The notes under the pieces are model-generated. The model saw nothing but the letters and a program-made list of their open reading frames with translations. It did no database searches and had not been told where the DNA came from. A stretch of DNA of 64,000 nt from contig CM040449.1 of NCBI GenBank assembly GCA_022749755.1, forward strand, positions 5,041,157 through 5,105,156, written 5' to 3'. Of this stretch, positions 12,629 to 24,606 are shown piece after piece; within the stretch, counting starts at the first letter, position 1, and each line of letters starts with the position of its first letter. Position numbers and translations under genes: made by a program. This DNA comes from Azadirachta indica (lineage: Eukaryota; Streptophyta; Magnoliopsida; Sapindales; Meliaceae).

Positions 12629-13370
12629 TTTGTTGCCCTTAGGAATTGCATAAGGGTTATTAGAATCAATCTTTTTGATTACTGGCTTCTTTTGCTAGCG
12701 TGCAACTGGTTGAATTTGACAAAAATTTAGACTAGGAGCGTTATCATGTGGTTTTGCTATTGCCTTCCCTTTGCTCAAATCCAATCTCTATGGTGGTACA
12801 GAAAGTTATCAAGACGTCTAATTACAAGTTACTCTTTGGTTAAATTATGTTTCAATCTTCAACGCAAGTTAAATAACATTAAAAAAAGTGCTATGTGACT
12901 GCTTCTAAAACTTCATCTTGTATGTTGGCGCAGAGTTTGTCAATGAATCTTGAAATCTTTTGATTTTCATATTCTCGGATATCTTTACGGGCAGTAAGTT
13001 TGTGGAACTCGGTAACATACTCTTGTACTGTTCAGTAATCTTGTCGACAATGCTGATTGTCACTAAAAAGTGTTTGTTCATAATCTGGAGGAAGAAAGTG
13101 TTCTTTCATCAATTGCTTTTTACGTCTCCAAGTTCAAACTCTCGTTTTTCCTTGTCGGATTTATGTTACCTGTAATTGGTCCCACTAAGCTAATGCACCT
13201 CCTTTAAGTTGATAAGCCACCAACGTAACTTTTATGTGCTCTTCAATTTTCTAGTACTTAAAGAACCTCTTTACTTCAGCTAACCAATCAAAAAAGTCTT
13301 TTATTATAAACAAGCCATCGAATTATGGAATTTTAATTTTCATGCAATAGTTGCTTGGTTGAGTTGCCTG

Positions 13371-13465
13371 CTAGTTTTCTAATATAATTGGTATTTCATT
13401 ATCTTTGCTTGTTCTATTCCCTACTAGTTTCCTAATATAATTGGTATTTCATTATCTTCGCTTGT
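13371..13465. repeat. Two-copy direct repeat in gypsy gag
   Basis: A 42-bp unit beginning CTAGTTT(T/C)CTAATATAATTG occurs at 13371-13412 and again at 13424-13465, nearly identical. It is a small tandem duplication that arose in the element. Confidence 0.8.
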
Positions 13466-14636
13466 GACTTCTTCTTAAACAAACTAATCCCTTTGAATTT
13501 TGAAGTTTTCACGAGAAACATTTGGTTGTCTTGGGTTATTAACTTCAACTCGCCGCTGTAGTTGGATATTATTATTTTTCCCACCAAGAAAATGTTAAGT
13601 CAAATTCATAAACATTATTTCAAAACTTTGTAGCTTTCTATCGATTGCATCCACTAATTCTTTTGTTGCAAATCTCCCTATAGAAGGATTAGTCTGGCTA
13701 GCTTTTTCGTCTGACATTTTTTTTTATTAAAAAGAAATAAAATTAGATGAAGGGTAAAATCATAATTTATCTTGTAAGTTTTCGGTGAAGGTGACCGGAA
13801 AAACTTGGAATTAGTCTGATCTAAAAGACTTGATGGCGAGGATTACAATGGTAGTCTCGCATTTGTTGAACCGCGATAATAGAATTGAAAAATTCAAAAT
13901 AAAGTGGCGATAATTTTGTGGTTTAATGTCAAATCTCGGCAATTAGAGCGACGATCTATGGTGGAATGTGTTTAGAATGAAAGAGGGGATGTCGCCGAGT
14001 CAATTAGTGGTGGCAGTGTTGGGAAATGCGCGGTGGATGGTGGTTAACAGCGACGGCAGTGTTCATATTTTAACTGGCTATCATGACTTTTTTTGGTGGT
14101 CTAATAGTGGCGACTTTGGTTGGAGTTTGGTCGCCACATTCTTCTAATTCTGGTGGTTTCAGATGGTTAGTTAGTAGCAATTGAACGGAGGTGCACAGTG
14201 GTAAGAGGTGGCGGTTGACTATTTTGAGCTTCAGTTTTTTATAGTTTTTTTTTGGTTTTTTGGTTCAATTTTTTCAATTTGGTTTTTTGGTCTTTTGAGT
14301 TTGGTTTTTTGGGTTTTTTTTGTTTGGTTTTTTTTAATTTTTTTGAGTTTTTTCTTTAGTAGAAAGAAGCTTTTATGGATGTGGTTTTATGGGTGTAATA
14401 AAGGTTGTGGCTGTGGTTAATGAATAGTTACAGATGATGATGGATTTAAGTTACAAGATTTGGGTAATTATAGAGGATAGATTTGATAGGTGGTTGTAAG
14501 TGATAGATTTGGATCACAAGATCTAAGTGGTTATAGGTAATAAATTTAATAGGTGTTTGTGGAAGATAAATATAAATTTGGATCATAAGATCGACTCATC
14601 TGATATAGAAGTATAGAAAAAAACTCTGATACCATT

Positions 14637-14975
14637 TGATGTAGTGTAGAAACGATACTAAATTTTGTTTTAGTGTACGTTTTTAATAATAAAGAATAAA
14701 ACTCTAAAAAAGAGTAAATAACTTACATAAGGAAAGATATATAATTTACAAAAGGAATAGTTAAAGAAAAATGTTATTGAATGAATGAAATGATTCTAAT
14801 AAATGAAAAGACTTATTTATAATATATATTTTAATCTGAAAAGGAAAAAAAGATTGTTTGTGAATAAATAATTTAACAATGAAATAATAACTCAATCCTA
14901 TCGGAACAAAATAAATAAAATAAGAATTATAACAAAATCAAAATTTCTAATAACTCTAGTATTGCTCCTACATCA
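14637..14975 (-). repeat. 5' LTR of the gypsy element (right copy)
   Basis: A 339-bp LTR with perfect 8-bp inverted termini TGATGTAG...CTACATCA. It lies directly beside the primer-binding site and matches the left LTR along its length. Confidence 0.85.
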
Positions 14976-14980
14976 ACATA

Positions 14981-15488
14981 GTTAATTCCTCCATCACCTT
15001 CACCAACCATGATAATTGGCTTTTTTAATTTAATTTAATTCAATTTATTGGAAGAATATAAATATTCTCCAGCTAAAGTTACTGTTTTCACTTACAATGG
15101 TAATATCTTTCGCAATTCACTTCTTAATTACACTTCGAATTTTATAAAAATGGGACATCATATCTATAATTAATTAGTAATTTTGAAAAGACTCGAGATT
15201 TGTTTTCTCTCTTTTCCAAAAAACTTGATTTCATAGAGCCCTACCAAAAATGAGAATCTAAACGACAAGTCGTTCCTTGATTTTGGACCGTTAAACAGAA
15301 GTCGTTAAAACAATAAACTGTTCTTTGGAGGCCCAAAGAATTAAGCCCGGTAACCCGTCACCGTCCTCTGGAATTATTTACCTGTTTTACCAAAAAAAAT
15401 AAAAATAAAAAATGAACATCTCCACTGAACTCCGTAGTTAACGCAGTTGTTTGTGTGAAGTGGAAGCATTGAACCTTAATTGTGAATT
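14981..15488. other. Spacer and promoter region of the TIC22 gene
   Basis: No separate gene seen. The last 150-200 bases before the start codon at 15489 should contain the promoter and 5' leader. I see no unambiguous TATA box, common for housekeeping chloroplast-protein genes. Confidence 0.4.
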
Positions 15489-18397
15489 ATGGAATTCCCT
15501 AAACCCCAAGTGCACACAAACCCTCTCTTATCCCTCTCAACCTTCATCCAACAGAACTGCCTCCGCCTCGGCTCCGAGCTTTCCAGCCGTCTCGATGACA
15601 CCAAACGACTGGCTGCAACTCTAGCAGGCAGACTTCAGCGTCCGCCCCAGCCGCCGTTTGCCTCTTTGTCTCAAACGAAGCCGGCCGTTGCCGCAACCCT
15701 CAGTCCTGATTATGTCGCCAAAACCCTCGCTGGCACGGCAGTTTATACCGTTAGCAATTCTAATAATGAGTTTGTGCTTATCTCGGATCCAAATGGGGTC
15801 AAGTCCATTGGCTTGCTTTGCTTTCGACAAGAAGACGCTGAGGCATTTCTTGCGCAGGTTAATGTTCCTGCTTTTTCTTTGTGTTGTTTTCCTTTTTGTT
15901 TCGGAAGAAAAAAGGGCTTATTGATAATTTTCAGGCTCGGTTACGGAGGAAGGAGCTTCGTAGTGCGGCTAAGGTCGTTCCTATCACTCTTGACCAGGTC
16001 AGACTTTTTAGCGTTTTTTGCCCCCAAATTACTGTGACAATGGGGATATTTGTGGGGTAATCATTGGGCTAAGGTTAAATCACTTGTAAAGAATTATACT
16101 ATAATATGTAGATAAAATTTGGTTTCATTGAGCTAAAGTTAAACCACTTGTAAAGAATTACACTATACTATGTAGATAAAATTTGGAATCAATGGCAGAA
16201 TTTGGAATCATTAAGCTTCTGCCATTTTTAAGTTTTTTTTGGATGCATTATCCTTGTGTAGTTGTAAGGTTGATGACAATTTTCTGTTTGATACTGTGTA
16301 ATTATTTGTTTTTCTTGGAATCTTGTACCCTGTTAGCTTCAAATTTTAAAATGATTTTTTTTTCCCTCTCAGAAACAATGTACATGTTGGCTTCTTGTTT
16401 TGAAACAAAATAAAAGCTTTTGAATTGCCACTTCTATGTCTTGCAGGTTTACATGTTGAAGGTTGAAGGTATTGCATTTCGTTTTCTGCCTGATCCACTT
16501 CAAATAAAGAATGCATTAGAGGTGAGTTCATCAGATGAGTTGATTGTTAAATTTATAATTTTCTGAAAGAAACAGAGACAGGGAGAAGAGTTGGTGGTTT
16601 AAGCTTAGAGACAACAATGCAGCCCTTGTAGGCTCTACATTTTCTCTACATACTATCAAGGAGTTTAGTTATTTGACTCATTTCATATTGAAGGTCATCA
16701 TTCAGGACTGTGTCAAATAAAAACAAATTTGTAATGAAACAATGAAGACACTTCTATATTCAGCTGAACCATTGTTTATTGACACTATAATACTTTCATG
16801 ATTATCAGCTGAAAGCTGCTGATGTCAGGACTGGCTTTGATGGAGTTCCTGTTTTTCAGGTATACTATTTATATTTTATATTGTTCCTGAATGTGGAAAG
16901 CTTTTAAAACCAGCTGTTTGGTCTATAATTTGAGCAGCTCTAACTGTTTAATTTATCATATGGCTGGCTTCTGCATGTATTGGCATGTGTATGTAAATGC
17001 AATATACTTGCATCTTGGTGCTTGGTAGACTTTGATTGTCTCAGTAAATTAATTGGGTCCTATCAGTGTATTCAACCCTCTATCTTATGGGTATGCTTTG
17101 ATTAGCGAATTCTGCCCAAAATTAGTTTTGATTTGATCAGTGAAGGGATTCTTTTGGTGGAGATGTCTTTCAAAGCCTCAGTGATAGGATATAAATTGAC
17201 TTTACGGTATACGTATGTGATGAAATTACCAATAGGTGTCAAAAAATGTAGAAAGTTAAGGGTAGAAGTATGTGATGAAATTACCAACTATTCCAATAGG
17301 TGTCAATAAATGTAGAAAGAAGGTTCCTCCGCCCGATAGGTTTTATGGATCGGTTCTAGTTACTTAACTTAGCACATCCAAATTGGTTTCATTTCTTCTG
17401 TGAAAATCTTTTAAAGAGGAAAATTTTGCGTAATCTGGTATTATTGTTTTTTAAATAATAAAATGGAACTAGAAAATAAAAAAAGAAGGCAAAATTTCAA
17501 CTTATCCGTAAGCAGTATCTTGTGGCGCGGACAACCTTAGCCTCAAGGTGCTATTCAGTGTGTGCATGCATATGTTTATCTGGTGGTGAATTTTGGCTTT
17601 GTGATATCCCAATAGATTGTCTAATGAAGTCTCCATATGCAGTCAGAACTTCTGGTTGTGAAGAAGAAAAACAAGCGTTATTGCCCTGTTTATTTCCAAA
17701 AGGTTTGTTGATCCTGGGCTTTTTGTGGATTATTGTGTTGGTCAGAACATAATCAATATCTCTGTAAGATGAAGTTGCAAGTGCCTGCTTGCTTGGTATT
17801 CCTTGCTATTTCCTGTGCAGGAAGATATAGAGAAAGAACTCTCAAAGGTTTCTAGGGCATCAAGAGGACCTGCTGTCTCTCAGCATATATTGGTATATAA
17901 GTATCTCATCATTTTCATTTGCTATTTTGATGATTAGATAGTGTGGGGAAAATTTTGATAATAAAGAAAATGTAAGGGGAAAAAGGAGTTTTAAAGATGT
18001 AGAAGTCAAAAAGAAGTTGGCAAGAAATAATAAATTAGACAATTCAATTCTCAAGAAAGATAATCAGAAAAATTTTCTGAATCATTTTCATGTAATATCC
18101 AACTGCCCGTATGGAAAAATTTTGCTTTTCAGGTTGATGCTTTCCATTTTTTTCATTGTTGAACTTGCTATTTATTCAACTTGTTTAAACAGGTTGGAAG
18201 TTTGGAAGATGTTCTGAAGAAAATGGAGGTAACGTGTGTGATATTCGTGTGTGATGGAGAAAAAAAAAATGAATTACTAATTAGTTCCTTTTGGTCTTAT
18301 GTAGATGAGTGAGAAGAACTCTGGTTGGGAAGATCTGATTTTCATTCCACCTGGTAAAAGCCATTCTCAACACATTCAGGAGATTGCAAAAGTATAA
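15489..18397 (+). CDS. TIC22: TIC22-like chloroplast protein import component
   Basis: Eight exons, all in phase 0, with GT-AG introns: 15489-15857, 15935-15997, 16447-16521, 16809-16859, 17643-17702, 17821-17892, 18193-18228, 18305-18397. Together they encode 272 residues, close to the usual 270. TIC22 is a soluble intermembrane-space factor that helps preproteins pass from the outer (TOC) to the inner (TIC) chloroplast translocon. The product has an N-terminal S/T/R-rich transit region, then the family core with V-Y-T-V-S-N, F-R-Q-E-D-A-E-A-F-L near residues 112-121 and V-P-V-F-Q near 186. The C-terminal W-E-D-L-I-F-I-P-P-G is typical. The start is the first Met of a clean opening exon. All junctions were read by eye. 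Subtype IV rather than III is inferred from gene order. Confidence 0.9.
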
Positions 18398-20023
18398 GGT
18401 GTTGGATGGAGTTCTCCAACTGACAATATAACAGAATTAAAAAGGAGAGCAAATTCATAAATCGAGGATCATAACCATGCAGGTCAGGAATTATGAGTCA
18501 TTTAGTAAATTTCCTCCTGACGCCCACTTTCCTCAAAGTCACAAGGGGAAAAAGGAAAATTATTAGCGCAGTGTTGGAGTAACATACAAGGATTTGTCAT
18601 CTTGAGAAAAAAAGTTGAAGAACAAATAACGCTTCATTCAGACAGAAGGGTGAAATCCTCATTAAATTATGGGAACTTGTTTGATGGTGTATGTATTGTT
18701 GGCTGAGATGATTTTGTTGATGCAATTAATTTATTTTGAGATTGTTATTTGTGACAAAGGCTTTGAATTGACTCCGTGAACGTTCATTATTAGCAAACTT
18801 TGCCAATTGCAAGTTGCCGAAGCCGACCAGTGAGAGTGTTGTCGTGGCTTCAAAGTTAAAAGTGCTTTTTTCATGCTGTTTACATCGTAGTTTATCGCTT
18901 GTGTCGCATTTGAGCTAATTGCTAAGCCGTCGTCGACAAATTAATAATTTATTTTCCATTTTAATCGTAGACAGCCGCCCTCCTGTTAAGGTGCATCAAA
19001 ATGAAAGCAAACCCAAACCTAAAATGTGTAGGATGTAATGCGCGGCAATAATTATTATTTTAAAAAAAAAAAAAAAAAAAGAAAAGAGTTAACATAATAG
19101 CCCATTGGCCTAATTATTGACCCCACTCTCAGTTGGTCTAATCATCAATACGTTGACATTTGGGTGAAATTGTGATAGATTACCATAGACTTTGCACTTT
19201 AACAATGTTAAACATGACATTGTATCATTTATGTTGAGTTGTCTAACCTAAAACCTAATTATATTGCTAAATCAGATTCAAATCGTAATTGGTGATAAGA
19301 AATTAAAAAAAATTGGGGGAGCCTTCACATTTTGTAACGAATAATAGTGACATTTCAGTGCATGTACGAAGTTGACAAGGCAACCGAATGGTTGTTGATG
19401 GGCCTGCTTAGCTGCTCATTTCTAGATTCCTATCGCACTTACCCAAGTTTCCTTTTACAATTCTACCCCTCTCAATTTATCTTTTTCCGTTAACTATGAA
19501 GTTTAATAGAATAGCACTGTCAAATTATTTTAATTGATGATATATGAGATAGCAACCTTTTCCTTTTCCTTTTCCTTTTATTTTTATTTTTATGTATTTT
19601 AGGAATACCATCAATATTGTCTGAAAATAGCCTTTTTCTTGTGGGGTTGCAGCAGTGATTTAGAGAAACTGGAAGTTGGAACATGGTCCTTTAGAACTTC
19701 AAGATAATTTATGTACAAAAGAGAGGGACAAATTGGGAAATTTGTTTTGTTTATTTTTTTTTTGTGTGGGGGGGGGGGGAACAGGCCCAACAGAAGTATG
19801 GGCTAGAAGTGAGAAGCTTCATTTGCCCCGACCCTCTTGTCTTGAAGGAAAGGAAAGGAAATCCAAATTCTAAAATACGAGGAGAGGACACATGGAGCTC
19901 TTTAAATGGTAGTACTTCCTTTCAGTTTTACTCAAATTTCGCTCTCCAAGTCCCCTAACCACTACAGCCAAATCCTTCTCAAAAATTGCTAATAATTTAT
20001 GTAGCATAATAAAAAGTTGTTGG
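18398..20023. other. TIC22 3' region and spacer before GUX
   Basis: The first 300-350 bases are probably the TIC22 3' UTR. After that I see no gene. Simple sequences are an A-run at 19062-19080, a (CCTTTT)n stretch at 19557-19579 and a G-run near 19769-19779. Confidence 0.45.
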
Positions 20024-20048
20024 ATATATATATATATATATATATAAA
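20024..20048 (+). promoter_or_regulatory. (TA)n run that can serve as the GUX TATA box
   Basis: An alternating AT tract ends in TATATAAA about 47 bases before the start codon at 20095. This is a plausible TATA position, giving a very short leader of roughly 15-25 nt. As a microsatellite, its length could vary between alleles. Promoter function is inferred from position only. Confidence 0.5.
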
Positions 20049-20094
20049 CGGGAGCCCACTTAGTTGTTGCCTAGTGTAGCAATTTTGCCTGGAC

Positions 20095-22723
20095 ATGGGT
20101 GAGGGACTCGGTCTCCACAAGATGATGAAGGTCACTGCTTCTAAAGCTTTGGTTATCAGAATCAACTTGGTTTTCCTTGCTGTCTTTCTCATCATATATG
20201 TTGGTCTTTTTCTTCAGCCATCTTCTTCTATCTACTTTGAGAATGCAGCATCTCTTGTTCGGTGCTCATTGCGTGAGTGCCATCACAAGGTAAGGTGAGC
20301 CTGCCTAATTGTTTTTTTAACGGTTATAATTGATTGATATGTTTGATTATTTGCTTCTTTTTGGATTACCCATTTGTTTAAATTTGATTATGCAGATTGA
20401 AAAAGGTATGAAGATGGAGGCAGTTTTCGAAGAGACAAACGAGCCAAAGCCTAGAAGATCGAATGCGACCAGGATAGAGGTACCGGGCTTCATGAATGAA
20501 GTAGGGAGAGGGATGAAGATTGGAATGGTGAATATGGATGAATTTGATATTAGCGAATGGAAAACACATGGAGAAACAATTCCCATCTACTTTGAACGGG
20601 TCTCAAAGTATTTTAAATGGGAAGATTTATTTCCTGAATGGATTGATGAGGAAGAAGAAAATGATACTCCAACATGTCCAGAAATACCAATGCCAGATTT
20701 CAGAAGATATGATAACATGGACGTAATAGTGGCTAGGCTGCCGTGCAAATGCCCAGAAGAAGGGTGGAGAAGAGAAGTGCTCAGGCTTCAAGTTCATCTG
20801 ATAGTAGCAAACTTGGCTGTGAAGAAAGGGAAGAGAGATTGGAACTGGAGAACAAAAGTGGTGTTTTGGAGCAAGTGCAGGCCAATGTTGGAATTATTTC
20901 GATGCGATGATTTGGTGAGACAGGAAGGTGAGAATTGGTGGTACTATCAGCCGGAGATAGCGAGGTTGGAGCAGAAAGTTTCATTGCCTGTTGGATCTTG
21001 TAAGTTGTCTTTGCCCTTGTGGGGACAAGGTATGCCTTCATTCCTACTCTTTTAAATATTTTAATTAGGTATTATTGCACTAGCATGCATGGTTGCATGT
21101 AGCAATATTGGACTTCCTTTCTCATTTCTCACTTTCAAAAGAATACCAAAATGCAGCAGAATAATTTTATTTAGAAAGTAGGTCTCCATTTTTCTTTCTC
21201 ACCCTCAATGGAGAGGAGTACCAAAATTAAAAACGCGCCAGGTAGGGATCGAACCTACGACTTTCTGCTTAGGAAACAGACGCTCTATCCACTGAGCTAC
21301 AAGCGCTTATTAGCAGAGTTACGAAAAACATATATTTTGCTATTTAATCTTTTAATTATTTCCTTTCAAATTTCGGCTGCTTAGTTGATGTGGATGTTAC
21401 AAAGAAATTTACTTGCTTCGTATCAAAGTTTTGTGCCTAGTAGTTGGGAAGTAGTTGTTTCTTAGTTGTCTTTAGCATTTAATTAATTGAAAACGTGGAA
21501 GCATGCAATCAAACATCATATTACTTCAACGAAAATGAAGCCATTAGTCTTAAGCGTATGCACTTAATTTTATCATATATGGAGCACAGAACATTTGTCC
21601 ATTGGCCGCTATATATGTATTTCATGAATTAAACATATGAATTTATAGTAATTTAATCGCACATTCTTCTTTATTTGTCCCAAATACATGTCTCACAGTA
21701 AACAACTTCTCTAAATCATTTTACTAATGTTATTATAATAAGTTGAAGAAGGTAACATTCATTTCAGGTGTGGACGAAGTTTTCGATCTCTCCAAGATAA
21801 AAATGGAGACAAAGACAGCTAAACGTGAAGCTTATGTCACAGTCCTCCATTCCTCTGAAGCCTACGTCTGTGGTGCAATAACCCTAGCACAAAGTCTCCT
21901 CAAAACCGGCACCAAACGCGACCTTGTCCTTCTCATTGACAATTCAATCTCAATCCCAAAACGTGAAGCCCTTGCTGCAGCCGGCTGGAAGATCAGAATC
22001 ATCAAAAGAATCCGTAATCCTAGAGCTGAAAAGAATACGTATAATGAGTTCAACTATAGCAAGTTCAGGCTCTGGCAACTCGCAGACTATGACAAGATCA
22101 TATTCATAGACGCAGACATAATTGTTTTACGTAATCTTGATCTCCTTTTCCATTTCCCTCAAATGTCAGCTACAGGTAATGACATATGGATTTTTAATTC
22201 TGGAATCATGGTGATCGAGCCATCAAACTGCACATTTCGCTTATTAATGAACCAACGGAAAGAAATAGTATCATACAATGGGGGAGACCAAGGATTTCTT
22301 AATGAAGTTTACGTGTGGTGGCATCGATTACCAAGAAGAGTGAACTTTCTAAAGAATTTCTGGTCTAATACATCATTGGAGGCTAGTGTTAAAAACCATC
22401 TTTTTGGTGCAGACCCACCAAAACTTTATGCTATTCATTATCTGGGATTGAAGCCTTGGGCATGTTATAGAGAGTACGACTGCAACTGGGATATAGGGGA
22501 TCAACGTGTTTATGCAAGTGATGTGGCGCATGAGAGGTGGTGGAAACTTCATGATTCCATGGATAAGAAGTTGCAGAAGTTTTGTGGGTTGACGACGAGG
22601 AGGAGAATTGAGTTGGATTGGGATAGAAAGAAAGCTAGAGAGAAGGGGTTACAGGATGAACATTGGAGGATCAATATTACAGATCCTAGAAGGACTCATT
22701 TGATGGATAAGAATATGCGATGA
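20095..22723 (+). CDS. GUX2: UDP-glucuronate:xylan alpha-glucuronosyltransferase (GT8, GUX type)
   Basis: Three exons (20095-20289, 20396-21029, 21768-22723) encode 594 residues. The enzyme adds glucuronic acid from UDP-GlcA onto xylan in the Golgi. It is a type II membrane protein: a short cytosolic tail, one hydrophobic anchor at about residues 19-42, a stem of about 165 residues, then the GT8 domain from about 230. GT8 features are the D-A-D metal/nucleotide-sugar motif near 326-328, F-N-S-G-I-M-V-I, G-G-D-Q-G-F-L-N and H-Y-L-G-L-K-P-W. The stem carries conserved C-rich blocks (A-R-L-P-C-K-C). Intron 2 interrupts a Gly codon and holds an antisense tRNA-Arg. GUX2 rather than GUX4/5 is my inference from length (594, close to my recollection of about 596) and gene order. 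The GUX family call is firm. Confidence 0.9.
21235..21306 (-). tRNA. tRNA-Arg (anticodon CCU), nested antisense in the GUX intron 2
   Basis: On the minus strand the 72-nt sequence starts GCGCTTG and ends CTGGCGC. It has box A (TAGCTCAGTGG), an anticodon loop T-T-C-C-T-A-A and box B (GGTTCGATCC). The anticodon CCT reads AGG arginine codons. The acceptor stem has one wobble pair and one T-T mismatch (positions 6/67). A run of five T on the transcript strand follows at once (plus-strand A-run 21229-21233), a good Pol III terminator. CCA is not encoded, as expected in eukaryotes. It is probably active. It lies opposite in sense to the host gene, inside intron 21030-21767. Confidence 0.92.
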
Positions 22724-23390
22724 TTTCTCTCTTCATTTTTGCTGCTTTCGTAGTGGGAAAATATTTTTCTATATAATTTATGTGTGTATTGTATAGATAC
22801 TTGTATTCTTTGCAGCAGGGAAATATAATATTTGTACGTATTGTTTCGTTTGTTTCCGTTATATAAATGCCCCACATAATTAAAAAGTTGATTTGGTCAT
22901 CGCTTAACAAATTTCACAGGGCTAATCATTAATTGCAATTGTAATTGTAGTTGTTTGTCTGTTCGTTGGTCTCTATCATGGCATAAGGTGTGGAAAACGA
23001 TAACCCTAAAAGTGAAAAATGATTGGGTGCAAGACAAGATTAGATATTAGATTAATCGTGAGAGAAATGTGGAATGAATTTAAAACTTGGTTTGGTTATG
23101 AGCAAAAATCTTATATTGGTACACCTACCGAAGCCCATTTATATATTAATAGAGAAATTTGCATCTTTTAATTTGTAGAGTCCAAATAATCCAACAACCA
23201 TCCATCAGCTTGAGCCTTTCGCTAGGCATAAGATAAGATTATCTTCTAAGGAGTAGTTAGATTAGTTTATAACTAATCTTCATCAAATGTTTATACCACA
23301 CGTGGCCGATATAGCCATAATTAATGGCCCCTCTGAAACATTAACTGCGCATGATTAGTGTATATCTTGTAGCCAAATTATACTGATCGC
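22724..23390. other. GUX 3' region and spacer
   Basis: The first 150 bases are likely the GUX 3' UTR. No gene seen beyond it. Confidence 0.4.
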
Positions 23391-24606
23391 GGGTTATTTT
23401 CAGTTTCCTCCCCTGAGGTTTAGGAAACTATCGCTTTGCATAAAAGTTTGGGGAAAAGCTTAGTTACCTCCCCTTAATTGTTTGTTGACTAACTCAGAAG
23501 TGTGCAATTACTGAAATACCTTCAACATTTTACTTTGACAACTAAAAACAAAATTGAACAAAATTTCAAAGAAATAACAAAAAAATAAAAAAAATTAGTT
23601 TCAAACATAAATTCCTTCTTTTTGATAATGCATAATCCCAATAACAGCAGAATTTTGTTAAAAAATACAATAATATTGAGAGGGGAAAGCGGAAAAAAAT
23701 ACAAGTAAAAAATCTTTGTAGAGAGTTGTTGCAATCTATGTTGCAACAGTAGAAAAAGTATCAAGTATTAACCAGGAGGTAGTAATCGTAGGAAAGTAGT
23801 AGCTCCAAAACCTAGCCAACAACCAGCAACAACCAAGCATCGAACATTGACCAAATACCAAAAGAAGGAACAAATAACAAAAACAAATTTGAATGCCTAA
23901 GATGTCGTAATATATTCCTCTCCAACCTAAATTGTTTCTCACTATGTTTACAAGCATTAAGCCTCTTCACGCCCAAAGTAAAGGTATTTGGCAACACCAC
24001 GTTTTTACCACCATCAACGCTCTCCCTTCTTTTCTTCTTACTAACTCCAATAAAAAAAACCACCAAATCAAAAATCATAAAATTATAGACCTTAAAGCAT
24101 CAAAATATTAACGATGATAATAATAGCACTTGAAAAAGAGTTACTATTGAGATTTGAAGGTTAATCAGGGGGTATGGAAGAGGTGTTGGCGGTTAGGTAA
24201 TGAGTGTAAGAAGAGGTTGTTGTTGTTGTTGGGTGGTAGAGGAGCCGATTAATGGATGGTGAAAAAGAAGAGAGGGAGGGAGTGAGGGTCAACTACTATT
24301 ATTGAGTAGAGGGGTCAACTGCTGATTGGTGAAGGAGAAGGCGATTACGTTGTTATATAGAGAGAGTGAAGAGAAGAAGGGTGGCTATTGATTGGTGGGT
24401 TGGTGAAAATTATAATTTTAATTCTTTTTTGTCAAAATGAGAACAAATAAAATAAAACTGCTTTTTTGCTCTTTACGTTTTTACCCTTAAATTTAACAGC
24501 CAATTAACGGTCAAAATTAACTAAGGGAGGTAACTGAGCTTTTCCCCAAACCTTTCCCTAAAGTAATAGTTTCCTAAACCTCAGGGGAGAAAACTGAAAA
24601 TAACCC
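23391..24606. mobile_element. Non-autonomous MULE-like element with ~90-bp terminal inverted repeats
   Basis: A 1216-bp segment bounded by long imperfect inverted repeats. Positions 23391-23480 (GGGTTATTTTCAGTTTCCTC and onward) match the reverse complement of 24517-24606, including CCTCCCCTGAGGTTTAGGAAACT and GTTTGGGGAAAAGCT. Flanks TACTGATCG (23382 region) and TAATGATCA (24607-24615) could be a 9-bp target duplication with two differences, typical of Mutator-like elements. The interior has no transposase; its minus-strand readings (23736-24078) match nothing I recognise. It shares a TIR core with the element at 38354-39350. Confidence 0.8.

Larger units (their letters stand above)
8972..14975 (-). 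mobile_element. Decayed Ty3/gypsy LTR retrotransposon with both LTRs
   Basis: A 6.0-kb element on the minus strand. The right LTR (14637-14975) is its 5' LTR and the left LTR (8972-9305) its 3' LTR. A tRNA-Met-type primer-binding site (TGGTATCAGAGT) is read on the minus strand just inside the 5' LTR near 14622-14634. A purine-rich tract (AAGAGGAGGAGAAC) precedes the 3' LTR at 9306-9319. Domains in transcript order are gag (about 13700-12650), CCHC knuckle (12628-12587), protease (about 12350-12071), reverse transcriptase (about 11760-11030), RNase H remnants (about 11000-10650), then zinc-binding and core integrase (about 10420-9770) and a C-terminal part (9740-9340). This order with integrase last is the Ty3/gypsy arrangement. 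Many stops and frameshifts make it dead. Flanks GCACA (8967-8971) and ACATA (14976-14980) could be a decayed 5-bp target duplication. Confidence 0.88.

Noticed and set aside
14208..14420. Phe/Trp-rich 70-residue reading
   Set aside because: Produced by a T/G low-complexity tract in the gypsy leader; no domain or conservation expected.
15489..16037. 182-residue single reading at the TIC22 start
   Set aside because: It reads through introns 1 and 2; splicing at the GT-AG sites gives the conserved TIC22 sequence instead.
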